Below, one piece after another: positions 1-5,245 of a stretch of 5,245 nt of DNA. The stretch is taken from NCBI GenBank assembly GCA_013813615.1, contig JACCRJ010000589.1:1-5245 (forward strand). The letters are read 5' to 3'. The notes beneath the pieces are model-generated. The model made no database searches, was not told the DNA's origin, and worked only from the letters and a program-made list of their open reading frames with translations. Positions within the stretch are counted from its first letter, which is position 1. Every line of letters begins with the position of its first letter. The position numbers and the translations under genes were made by a program. The DNA is from Lautropia sp. Lineage in GTDB: Bacteria; Pseudomonadota; Gammaproteobacteria; Burkholderiales; Burkholderiaceae_E.

Positions 1-90
1 GAGGCGAAGCGGGAGAATCGGATGAAGCAGGAGAAGCAGGACGAGCAGGCGGACCCAGTGGATCCGGTGGATCCGGTGGACCCGGAATAG
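1..90 (+). CDS. C-terminal end of an unidentified protein with a charged, DPV-repeat tail (partial)
   Basis: Frame 1 is open from the window edge to a TAG at 88-90, giving 29 codons. The peptide begins EAKRENRMKQEKQDEQ, which is highly charged and probably helical or disordered. It ends in ADPVDPVDPVDPE, where the DPV units are encoded by a 9-base tandem repeat. The rest of the gene lies outside the window, so no function can be named. Such tails are common at disordered C-termini and say little about activity. The gene converges on malonyl-CoA decarboxylase, with 147 bases between the two stop codons. Support is the open frame and the natural composition of the tail. The fragment is too short to exclude chance. 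Confidence 0.55.
   Translation, partial: EAKRENRMKQEKQDEQADPVDPVDPVDPE
52..85 (+). repeat. 9-base tandem repeat, consensus GAYCCRGTG, about 3.8 copies
   Basis: The units are GACCCAGTG (52-60), GATCCGGTG (61-69), GATCCGGTG (70-78) and a partial GACCCGG (79-85). Because the period is three codons, the array can expand or shrink without breaking the frame. It encodes the Asp-Pro-Val tail of the upstream gene. A closely related array lies at 1659-1690. Confidence 0.85.
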
Positions 91-142
91 GCGGGTCGGC
101 AGCAGGCTCCGGTGGGCCGACACGAAAGCAATTCCGGCGGGC

Positions 143-168
143 GGAGGCGACATCGATGGAGGCGACAT
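143..168 (+). repeat. Direct repeat GGAGGCGACAT, two copies 15 bases apart
   Basis: The 11-base word occurs at 143-153 and again at 158-168, separated by CGAT. It sits in the 147-base gap between two converging genes. The gap shows no stem followed by a T-run on either strand, so no intrinsic terminator is called. The repeat may simply be a small duplication. Confidence 0.6.
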
Positions 169-237
169 GATTGTCCGGCGCGGCGGTGCGGTTGTGGTGC
201 CCGGGATCTCCTCGTGGACGGCGCCTCAGGGCCGGCC

Positions 238-1575
238 TCAGATCAGCGAGGTGACGGCGCGCGACGCGCTGACACTGCCGTTGACGAAGGCCTGATGGTT
301 GTTTTCGATCTCGTCGAGATCATACAAGTAGTTCACCATCAGTCCATACGACTGACGGATGCCCTTGCGCGACAGGTCCGCCTGCGCGTTGATCCGCTCA
401 AGGCGCGCGCCGTTGTTGAGGTGAAACCGCGCTACGGGATCGCCCTCTCCTGCCGACAGGTCGTTTGCGTGGACCCCGGCGTGGCGGCTGGCGTGCAGCA
501 GGTAGCAGGCGCAGAGGGATCGGAGACCCTCCTCATCGACCGGCTTGGTCTGACCCGCGGCGACGGCGCCGGCGAGGCTGCGAAGGTCCTGCTGGTGGCG
601 CTTGCGAATTGCCGCCAGCGTCTCGTTGATGCGCCGGTGCTTGTCCGTGGAGAGCTTTCCCGGCTCGATGGTGGCGGTGTGCGCGAGCCAGTCACTGAAT
701 CCCGGCACCGGCGAAAGCGTGCAGAACGTCTTCAGCGAAGGGAACTCCGTGCTCAATTGTTCAGCGACCCGCTTGATGAGGAAATTGCCGAGGTTGATGC
801 CGCGCAGCCCGGGCTGGCAATTGGAGATGGAGTAGAAGGCAGCGACCTTGAACTTGAGCGGGGCCGCCACCTCTGGCGTGCCGCGGTAGAGCAAAGGGGC
901 GATCGAAGCCGGCACCTCCTTGAGCAAGGCCACCTCCACGAAGATCAACGGTTCGCCTTGCAGCACCGGATGCATGAAGGCAAAGCAGCGGCGATCCGGC
1001 TCGAGCCGCCGGCGCAGGTCGTTCCAGCCATCGATGGCATGCACCGCTTCGTGCTTGATCAGCCGCTCCAGGAGCGCGGCCGGCGAGTTCCAGTCCACCC
1101 GCACCAATGTCAGGAAGCCCGGGCTGAACCACGACGACAGCAGGTGCTCCAAGTCTGCGTCGACTGCGAGCAGCTTGCGGTCCGTGCGCAGTTGCAGCAG
1201 CAGGTTTTCCCGCATCTTCACGATGATGCCGGTGGCGCCGGGGGCACCGTTGAGGCGGCGCAGAAGCTCCTGGCGTGGCGGTTCCGCGGCCTTGCTCAGG
1301 CGGACCAGGCTTTCTGGCGAGCGGCTGACGGCATATTTCTCCGCCAGCAGGAGGATATCGCCGGGGTCGGGATCGAATTCGGTGGCCAGCACCTCGAAGA
1401 ACTGCTGGAGAGAGGCGGTGGAGAGGCTTTGATAGCGGGCGAGCGCACGGGCGGCGATTGCCAGGCTGTTGGATTCGCCCTGCTCGGTCAGCAGCTGCCG
1501 GCAGTCGGTCAGTAGCAGGCCCAGTTCGCTGCGGTCGCGCTCGTGCTGGCGCGCCTGCAGGAACCGCTCAAACAC
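238..1575 (-). CDS. matA: Malonyl-CoA decarboxylase
   Basis: This cytosolic enzyme converts malonyl-CoA to acetyl-CoA and CO2, for malonate catabolism or to control the malonyl-CoA pool. The 445-residue product has the usual bacterial length. It has a helical N-terminal domain (about residues 1-120) and a GNAT-like catalytic domain after it. Family motifs visible are the HPVLQGEPLIFVEVAL stretch (about 202-217), GINLGNFLIKRV (259-270), LSPVPGF (287-293) and FHLNNGARLERIN (384-396). By comparison with characterised enzymes, the catalytic pair should be Ser288 and His385; both are present. The start is GTG at 1575, eight bases inside the end of the regulator gene, with a modest AGAGGCGG ribosome site upstream, which suggests translational coupling. 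The C-terminus SLI has no special meaning in a bacterium. Family assignment is firm; the symbol follows the mat gene naming. Confidence 0.94.
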   Translation of the reverse strand: MFERFLQARQHERDRSELGLLLTDCRQLLTEQGESNSLAIAARALARYQSLSTASLQQFFEVLATEFDPDPGDILLLAEKYAVSRSPESLVRLSKAAEPPRQELLRRLNGAPGATGIIVKMRENLLLQLRTDRKLLAVDADLEHLLSSWFSPGFLTLVRVDWNSPAALLERLIKHEAVHAIDGWNDLRRRLEPDRRCFAFMHPVLQGEPLIFVEVALLKEVPASIAPLLYRGTPEVAAPLKFKVAAFYSISNCQPGLRGINLGNFLIKRVAEQLSTEFPSLKTFCTLSPVPGFSDWLAHTATIEPGKLSTDKHRRINETLAAIRKRHQQDLRSLAGAVAAGQTKPVDEEGLRSLCACYLLHASRHAGVHANDLSAGEGDPVARFHLNNGARLERINAQADLSRKGIRQSYGLMVNYLYDLDEIENNHQAFVNGSVSASRAVTSLI

Positions 1576-2395
1576 CGATGGTTTCCGCCTCTGGCTGGGT
1601 AGTTCCGCGTGCGTGGTTGGCCGCCATCGGGGCCGCGCCGGAGGTCATCTCCGCCGCGGACGCAGTGGACGCAGTGGACGCAGTGGACGGCGCAGAGGCT
1701 GCGGGCGATTGGACGGGTTCGCCAGCCGCCGTGTGCTGCTTGATGAGCGCCGCCCGCCAGCCCTTCTGCTGGGCGAGCAGGTGATGGTGCATGACCTGCT
1801 CGGCGCTGTCGACGTCGCCCCGGCTGATCGATTTCATCAGGGTGCGGTGCTCGGCGAGGGACTGGAGCAACCGCCCCGGGGATTGCTGCGTCATGCCCCG
1901 GGCCAGGCGCAGGAACCGGCGCAGATCGCTGCTGGTCCGCAGCAGCCAGGGGTTGCCGGCAATCAGTTGCAGCTGATGGTGCAGGTCGTCGGCGGCCCGG
2001 TGGTAGGCGGCGGCGTCGCCCGCCGCCACGCAGGCTTCCATCTTCTGGTGGATCGCGTCCAGCCGGCGCAGGTCGGGGGCGGTCAGGCGCCGCACCGCCT
2101 CGCCGGCGCAGCGCGCCTCCAGCATCGCCAGCACCGGAAACAGCGAATCGATCTCCTGGGGCGCCAGTTCCGTCACATAGGCGCCCCGACCGGGCGCGAG
2201 CCGGACCAGGCCTTCATTGGCCAGCACCTTCAGCGCTTCGCGCAGCGGCGTCCGCGAGGTGCCGAGCTTGGCCGAGAGGTCGAGTTCGTCGATGCGATGG
2301 CCGGGAGGCAGCGACCGATCGAAAATCATGTCCCGAACCCGGTCGGCGACCTCGATGTGCAGGGAGGAGCGCGAAATCTTGTCGGTGGGATCCAT
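1568..2395 (-). CDS. matR: GntR-family (FCD subfamily) regulator, MatR-like
   Basis: This is a ligand-responsive DNA-binding protein, probably controlling itself and the malonyl-CoA decarboxylase gene it overlaps. From the ATG at 2395 it has 275 residues. The winged helix-turn-helix spans about residues 12-76, including GTSRTPLREALKVLANEGLV and the wing APGRGAYV. The all-helical FCD domain spans about 82-215. Its expected metal and ligand residues are visible as D136, H140, H183 and H205. After about residue 220 there is an unusual low-complexity tail of some 55 residues with an STA-STA-STA repeat, longer than FCD regulators normally carry. A GTG at 2434 would add 13 residues. The ATG is preferred because GGAGAGG precedes it, the wHTH starts soon after, and a palindromic operator would lie in the leader. 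The ligand (malonate or malonyl-CoA) is inferred from context only. Confidence 0.88.
   Translation of the reverse strand: MDPTDKISRSSLHIEVADRVRDMIFDRSLPPGHRIDELDLSAKLGTSRTPLREALKVLANEGLVRLAPGRGAYVTELAPQEIDSLFPVLAMLEARCAGEAVRRLTAPDLRRLDAIHQKMEACVAAGDAAAYHRAADDLHHQLQLIAGNPWLLRTSSDLRRFLRLARGMTQQSPGRLLQSLAEHRTLMKSISRGDVDSAEQVMHHHLLAQQKGWRAALIKQHTAAGEPVQSPAASAPSTASTASTASAAEMTSGAAPMAANHARGTTQPEAETIGV
1659..1690 (+). repeat. 9-base tandem repeat GACGCAGTG, about 3.5 copies
   Basis: Three exact units (1659-1667, 1668-1676, 1677-1685) are followed by a partial unit GACGG. Read on the minus strand, they encode the Ser-Thr-Ala repeat in the tail of the GntR regulator. The unit differs at one base from GACCCAGTG in the array at 52-85 and has the same orientation on the plus strand, although the two arrays sit in genes on opposite strands. 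Confidence 0.9.
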
Positions 2396-2406
2396 CGGGT
2401 CTTCAG

Positions 2407-2413
2407 CCTCTCC
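2407..2413 (-). promoter_or_regulatory. Ribosome binding site of the GntR regulator
   Basis: Read on the minus strand, GGAGAGG lies 11 bases before the ATG at 2395. It is the main sequence reason for choosing this ATG over the in-frame GTG at 2434. Confidence 0.6.
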
Positions 2414-2435
2414 GGTGAGGACGTCGCCGGCCACC

Positions 2436-2453
2436 CGTCCGGACGTCCGGACG
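2436..2453. promoter_or_regulatory. Perfect 18-base palindrome, candidate operator for the GntR regulator
   Basis: CGTCCGGACGTCCGGACG equals its own reverse complement. It consists of two adjacent GT-CCGG-AC half-palindromes, matching the GT-N4-AC pattern typical of GntR-family operators. It lies about 40 bases upstream of the regulator ATG. A possible -35 element TTGACG (minus strand, 2486-2481) lies upstream, but its -10 partner is weak. Position and symmetry suggest autoregulation of the regulator-decarboxylase unit. Binding is inferred. Confidence 0.55.
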
Positions 2454-2526
2454 ATGCGACCACACCCGCTGGGGGCCGGGCGTCAAACGAAGCATTCTTA
2501 TTCAGGACTGCTGCAACAAGAGCGCT

Positions 2527-2556
2527 GCTGTCAGTCGCCAGAGCAGGGGCGACAGC
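2527..2556 (+). repeat. Inverted repeats forming competing stem-loops
   Basis: GCTGTC (2527-2532) can pair with GACAGC (2551-2556). Alternatively, GTCGCC (2534-2539) can pair with GGCGAC (2548-2553) around an 8-base loop. The two stems share bases 2551-2553, so they compete. The segment lies in non-coding DNA 11 bases before the hairpin at 2567-2596 and may be part of the same structured element. Confidence 0.45.
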
Positions 2557-2566
2557 GGTTCGCCGC

Positions 2567-2596
2567 GAAGCCACCGGCTTCAAGTCGGTGGACTTC
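2567..2596 (+). repeat. Stem-loop resembling an IS200/IS605-type end hairpin
   Basis: The core (2571-2591) pairs CCACCGGC with GTCGGTGG, including one G-T wobble, around a TTCAA loop. GAAG (2567-2570) and CTTC (2593-2596) extend the stem past a one-base bulge. The same bases can instead form two adjacent small hairpins: GAAGCC-ACC-GGCTTC (2567-2581) and AAGTC-GGTG-GACTT (2582-2595). Hairpins of the form CCNCNGGCTTCAAGCCGNGG are characteristic of the ends of IS200/IS605 and TnpB-bearing elements. No transposase or TnpB gene is present, so at most this is a remnant or a small non-autonomous element. There is no T-run on either strand, so it is unlikely to be a terminator. Confidence 0.45.
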
Positions 2597-2613
2597 AGTA
2601 CGTTTCCAGGTAT

Positions 2614-3327
2614 CTACCTCAAGTCCCTGTCCGGCAAAACTGATTCAATAATTATAGTCCGGGCGCCGACCAGGAATTCCGCGCAAATTGTACTGCACGA
2701 GGCCGCGTGGATCGTCGGAACCAAGGCTGAGGACGGCGGGGGTGACATCGCGGGAAAAGCCGCGATCACGGCGCGCGGGCCAGCCAGTCGGAGGGCATCG
2801 AGTGTCACCCCGCTCTCCGGCAGGCGGGTGCAGGGATGGGCGGCGTTGCCCCAGTCGATGATCGTCGGCAGCAATCCCCCGCCGGCCAGCCCGCCGCCGG
2901 CGAGGACGGTCATGCGCCAGCGTAACTCGCCGCGGGTCATCGCCGTCGGCAAACCCGGGTCGTAGGCCAGCCTCGGCAGCACTTCCTCGAGGGTTGCCGG
3001 CGCCAGCACCCGGAACACGACGTGCAGCAGCACCGGACCGGCGGCAAGCGCTTTGGCCACGGGCGCCTGATCCAGCCCGAAGAGCTGCCGGCGGACCGCC
3101 TGCGCCGGATCGGGGGCGATCAGTTCGAGATAACTGCTGGCGCCCAGACGCAACAGGCGGTTGTGGGTGCCGAAGCCGGGGTGGGCGCCGCCGGCCGCCA
3201 GCGGCTGCCCGATCCTTTGCGCCAGCCAGGCCTCGCCTTCGTCGAGTGACCTTGCTGCAACGACCAGATGGTCCAGGGCGAGGGGTAACGAAGGCCTGGA
3301 TGCGGCTGTCGATAGAATTGCCTCCAT
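2614..3327 (-). CDS. VOC/glyoxalase-like domain protein, probably frameshifted near its 3' end
   Basis: The product as read has 237 residues. It resembles the VOC-fold glyoxalase-like family (PF13468 type), for which no single substrate is known. Residues 18-26 (ALDHLVVAA) form the typical first strand and carry His20. [14 protein letters not shown] (49-62) and [10 protein letters not shown] (65-74) follow, then [10 protein letters not shown] (98-107), LPTIIDWG (153-160) and HP..RLPESGV (164-174). The start is secure: ATG at 3327 is preceded two codons upstream by an in-frame TGA. After about residue 189 the reading becomes unlike the family. The -1 frame instead gives [20 protein letters not shown] with many C-ending codons, and stops at 2645. 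One extra G at about 2760-2761 would join the frames into about 227 residues. The gene is divergent from argS, and their start codons overlap. Confidence 0.8.
   Translation of the reverse strand: MEAILSTAASRPSLPLALDHLVVAARSLDEGEAWLAQRIGQPLAAGGAHPGFGTHNRLLRLGASSYLELIAPDPAQAVRRQLFGLDQAPVAKALAAGPVLLHVVFRVLAPATLEEVLPRLAYDPGLPTAMTRGELRWRMTVLAGGGLAGGGLLPTIIDWGNAAHPCTRLPESGVTLDALRLAGPRAVIAAFPAMSPPPSSALVPTIHAASCSTICAEFLVGARTIIIESVLPDRDLR
3313..3318 (+). promoter_or_regulatory. Possible -10 element of argS
   Basis: TAGAAT matches the TATAAT consensus at five of six positions and lies seven bases before the argS ATG. No good -35 is seen at the expected spacing. If used, transcription would start at or next to the ATG, giving a nearly leaderless message. 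The absence of a recognisable ribosome site before this ATG fits that, but the call is weak. Confidence 0.25.
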
Positions 3328-5092
3328 GCTTCAGTCCCAACAAGAGAATCTGGTACGACGCCTTCGCGAAGCCATGGCGGTAATAGGTGTGGATGCACTC
3401 ACTTCCGCCAGAACCAGCATAGCACTCGACCGGCCGCGGCAAGCCGATCACGGCGATGTGGCCAGCAACCTGGCTCTGCAGTTGTCCCGGGTGCTGAAGC
3501 AGGCGCCGCGCCAGGTCGCCGAGACGCTTCTGGAGGCGCTGCTTCGCCTGGACGACAGGGCGATGATCGAACGCGCCGAGGTCGCCGGGCCAGGATTCAT
3601 CAATCTCTGGCTGACGCCAAGTACCAAGCAGGCAGTGGTGGCGGCGATCCTGCGGGATGCCGGGCGCTTCGGCATCCGGGCAACCACCGCGACGCGAACG
3701 GTGCTGCTGGAGTTCGTCTCCGCCAATCCCACAGGGCCACTTCACGTCGGCCACGGCCGGCAAGCCGCGCTTGGCGACGTGCTGGGGAACATCCTCGCCA
3801 CCCAGGGCTGGCAGGTGTCGCGGGAGTTCTATTACAACGACGCCGGCGCACAAATCGACAACCTGGCGTTGTCGGTTCAGGCGCGCTGCCGCGACATCGA
3901 TCCAGCCGACGACGCCTTTCCCGCGGACGGCTATCGGGGCGAATACATCGGCGACATCGCCCGCTCGTACCTGGGCCGGCACACCGCCAGCGCCGCGTCG
4001 ATCGGGGAGGTCACCGCCAAGGGGGATCCGGAGGACCTTGAAGCCATCCGCCGCTTTGCTGTCGCCAGCCTGCGCCGGGAGCAGGACCTGGACCTGCAGG
4101 CTTTCGGCGTGAGCTTCGACCGCTACTACCTGGAGTCGTCGCTGTACAGCGACGGCCTCGTCGCCCGGACAGTCGAGCAATTGGTCGCCGGCGGCAAGAC
4201 CTATGAGCAGGACGGCGCGCTCTGGCTGAGGACCACCGACTACGGCGATGACAAGGACCGGGTCATGCGCAAGTCGGAGGGCAGCTATACCTATTTCGTG
4301 CCGGACGTGGCCTATCACACCACCAAGTGGGCGCGCGGGTTCACCAAGGCCATCAATGTCCAGGGATCGGACCACCACGGCACGATCGCCCGGGTTCGCG
4401 CGGGCCTGCAGGCGCTGAACTGCGGCATTCCTGCCGGCTATCCCGACTACGTCCTGCACAAGATGGTGCGGGTGGTACGAACCGGCGAGGAGGTGAAGAT
4501 CTCCAAGCGGGCTGGAAGCTACGTTACCTTGCGGGATCTGATCGAATGGTCCGGCGACGGCGAGATGGTCCGGGGGCGTGATGCGGTCAGGTTCTTCCTC
4601 GCGTCACGCAAGGGAGACAGCGAGTTCACCTTCGACGTCGACCTGGCCCTGGCGCGTTCGGATGAGAATCCCGTCTACTACGTGCAGTATGCGCATGCGC
4701 GGATCTGCTCCATCCTCGCGGCCGATCCGGCCGGCACGGGAGGGGTGGCGGCTCCTGCCGAGCAGCTCCCCGCCGGGCAGCCCCCTGCCGGGCAGCCAGC
4801 CGCGGAGACCTTGTTGGCCCTGCTGACCACGCCTCATGAGTTCACGCTGATGGCCCGGCTGGCCGCTTTCCCCACGACGCTGGCCCAGGCGGCGGATGAA
4901 CTTTCGCCACACCATCTCGCCTTCTATCTGAAGGACCTCGCCGCCGATTTCCACGCTTACTATAATTCTGACAGGGTGCTCGTGGACGATCCTGCGCTGC
5001 GTTCGGCACGGCTGTCCCTGCTTTTGGCGGTGCGGACGATCCTGCGCAGCGGCCTGGCGCTGATCGGCGTCTCGGCACCGGAGAAGATGTAA
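3326..5092 (+). CDS. argS: Arginyl-tRNA synthetase
   Basis: This cytosolic class Ia synthetase attaches arginine to tRNA-Arg using ATP. From the ATG at 3326 it has 588 residues, close to the 577 of the E. coli enzyme. Visible in order are the N-terminal tRNA-binding domain with DHGDVASN (41-48), the HIGH signature as HVGH (140-143) within [21 protein letters not shown] (347-353), a KMSK-like loop KISKRAG (391-397), and the C-terminal DALR anticodon-binding domain starting near [12 protein letters not shown] (448-459). The protein ends in Met, as is usual in this family. A proline-glycine-glutamine-rich insertion at about 475-493 contains a PAGQP repeat. The frame is open back to 3161, but the upstream residues are unlike ArgS, so the ATG at 3326 is chosen. 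No clear ribosome site precedes it. The next gene overlaps the stop codon by one base. Confidence 0.97.
   Translation: MLQSQQENLVRRLREAMAVIGVDALTSARTSIALDRPRQADHGDVASNLALQLSRVLKQAPRQVAETLLEALLRLDDRAMIERAEVAGPGFINLWLTPSTKQAVVAAILRDAGRFGIRATTATRTVLLEFVSANPTGPLHVGHGRQAALGDVLGNILATQGWQVSREFYYNDAGAQIDNLALSVQARCRDIDPADDAFPADGYRGEYIGDIARSYLGRHTASAASIGEVTAKGDPEDLEAIRRFAVASLRREQDLDLQAFGVSFDRYYLESSLYSDGLVARTVEQLVAGGKTYEQDGALWLRTTDYGDDKDRVMRKSEGSYTYFVPDVAYHTTKWARGFTKAINVQGSDHHGTIARVRAGLQALNCGIPAGYPDYVLHKMVRVVRTGEEVKISKRAGSYVTLRDLIEWSGDGEMVRGRDAVRFFLASRKGDSEFTFDVDLALARSDENPVYYVQYAHARICSILAADPAGTGGVAAPAEQLPAGQPPAGQPAAETLLALLTTPHEFTLMARLAAFPTTLAQAADELSPHHLAFYLKDLAADFHAYYNSDRVLVDDPALRSARLSLLLAVRTILRSGLALIGVSAPEKM
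4769..4798 (+). repeat. 15-base tandem duplication inside argS encoding PAGQP twice
   Basis: CCCGCCGGGCAGCCC (4769-4783) is followed directly by CCTGCCGGGCAGCCA (4784-4798). Both translate to PAGQP. The repeat lies in a variable linker of the anticodon-binding domain, between the [12 protein letters not shown] motif and the following helices, so it is probably tolerated without affecting activity. Confidence 0.8.
5080..5083 (+). promoter_or_regulatory. Ribosome binding site of the SPOR-type gene, within the end of argS
   Basis: GGAG lies eight bases before the ATG at 5092 and is embedded in the last codons of argS. Together with the one-base stop/start overlap, it indicates translational coupling of the two genes. 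Confidence 0.65.
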
Positions 5093-5245
5093 TGAATGTG
5101 AGCAATCGCTTCCTAAATTCCCAATTGAAGGCAACGATCGGCGGGAGTCAGCAGGCCGGCGGCACGAGCCTCGGCATCCTGATCGGGATCGTCCTGGGCC
5201 TTGCCATTGCCGTGGTGACCGCGCTGGTCGTCACCAAGAGCACGC
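5092..5245 (+). CDS. N-terminus of a SPOR/FtsN-like single-pass membrane protein (partial)
   Basis: The ATG at 5092 uses the last A of the argS TAA, and GGAG precedes it at good spacing. The 51 visible codons give a short cytoplasmic segment ([20 protein letters not shown]), a Gly-rich turn (QAGGT), and one hydrophobic span of about 20 residues (about 27-47, from LGILIGIVLG to ALVV) followed by TKST. This is the topology of FtsN-like proteins: an N-in single helix with a periplasmic linker and a C-terminal SPOR domain that binds denuded peptidoglycan at the division site. In many Betaproteobacteria, a SPOR gene of this kind follows argS. The SPOR domain itself would be beyond the window edge, so the function rests on context and the N-terminal pattern. 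Confidence 0.7.
   Translation, partial: MNVSNRFLNSQLKATIGGSQQAGGTSLGILIGIVLGLAIAVVTALVVTKST

Noticed and set aside
167..295. Small plus-strand frame starting at the ATG at 167 after a GGAGGCGAC purine-rich word
   Set aside because: The apparent ribosome site is part of the direct repeat. The 42-codon frame runs antisense into the end of malonyl-CoA decarboxylase, and the product has no recognisable feature.
112..1515. Long plus-strand open frame of 467 codons
   Set aside because: It is antisense to malonyl-CoA decarboxylase. Its Arg/Gln/Val-rich product shows no family motif, and such frames are common opposite GC-rich genes.
2396..2434. GTG at 2434 as the regulator start
   Set aside because: It would add 13 residues unlike the family N-terminus. 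The ATG at 2395 has a better ribosome site and leaves the palindrome in the leader.
2567..2596. Intrinsic terminator
   Set aside because: The stem is strong, but no T-run follows on either strand.
1469..2965. Long plus-strand open frame of 498 codons
   Set aside because: It is antisense to the regulator, the intergenic gap and part of the VOC gene. The composition is typical of a shadow frame, and the opposite strand has clear family motifs.
2645..4459. Minus-strand open frame of 604 codons
   Set aside because: Most of it is antisense to argS and is not a gene. Only its last 38 codons or so are of interest, as the likely true C-terminus of the VOC protein.
4604..5134. Minus-strand open frame of 176 codons
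   Set aside because: It is antisense to the 3' part of argS and the start of the SPOR gene, with no recognisable domain.

Overview
The window is GC-rich bacterial chromosome, with most third codon positions G or C. It probably comes from a betaproteobacterium, perhaps of the Rhodocyclales/Accumulibacter type. That placement is inferred from two things: argS is followed directly by a short membrane-anchored protein resembling the FtsN/SPOR genes often found after argS in Betaproteobacteria, and the codon usage fits. No rRNA, tRNA, CRISPR array or complete mobile element is visible.

Layout. Bases 1-90 hold the last 29 codons of a plus-strand gene that ends in a charged tail with a (Asp-Pro-Val)n repeat. 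Bases 91-237 are a convergent intergenic gap with a short direct repeat and no convincing terminator. A minus-strand pair then covers 2395 down to 238: a GntR/FCD regulator (MatR-like) followed, with an 8-base overlap, by malonyl-CoA decarboxylase. Upstream of the regulator lies a gap of about 220-250 bases. It contains a perfect 18-base palindrome that is a good operator candidate, and a set of hairpins resembling an IS200/IS605-type end. Next on the minus strand is a VOC/glyoxalase-like gene whose last part appears to be frameshifted. Its ATG overlaps the ATG of the divergent plus-strand gene argS (complete, 588 codons). The argS stop overlaps by one base the start of a SPOR/FtsN-type membrane protein that runs off the window.

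How the genes relate. The regulator and decarboxylase form a compact unit for removing malonyl-CoA (malonyl-CoA to acetyl-CoA plus CO2), probably induced by malonate or a derivative. The usual partners matB (malonyl-CoA synthetase) and matC (transporter) are not in the window. argS and the SPOR protein form a housekeeping operon for translation and cell envelope/division. The VOC protein has no assignable substrate and shares only its start region with argS.

I did not find a convincing new multi-gene system. The parts most worth a second look are the start codons shared head to head by argS and the VOC gene, the probable frameshift in the VOC gene, the palindromic operator, the structured segment upstream of it, and two related 9-base tandem repeat arrays placed in the tails of two different genes.
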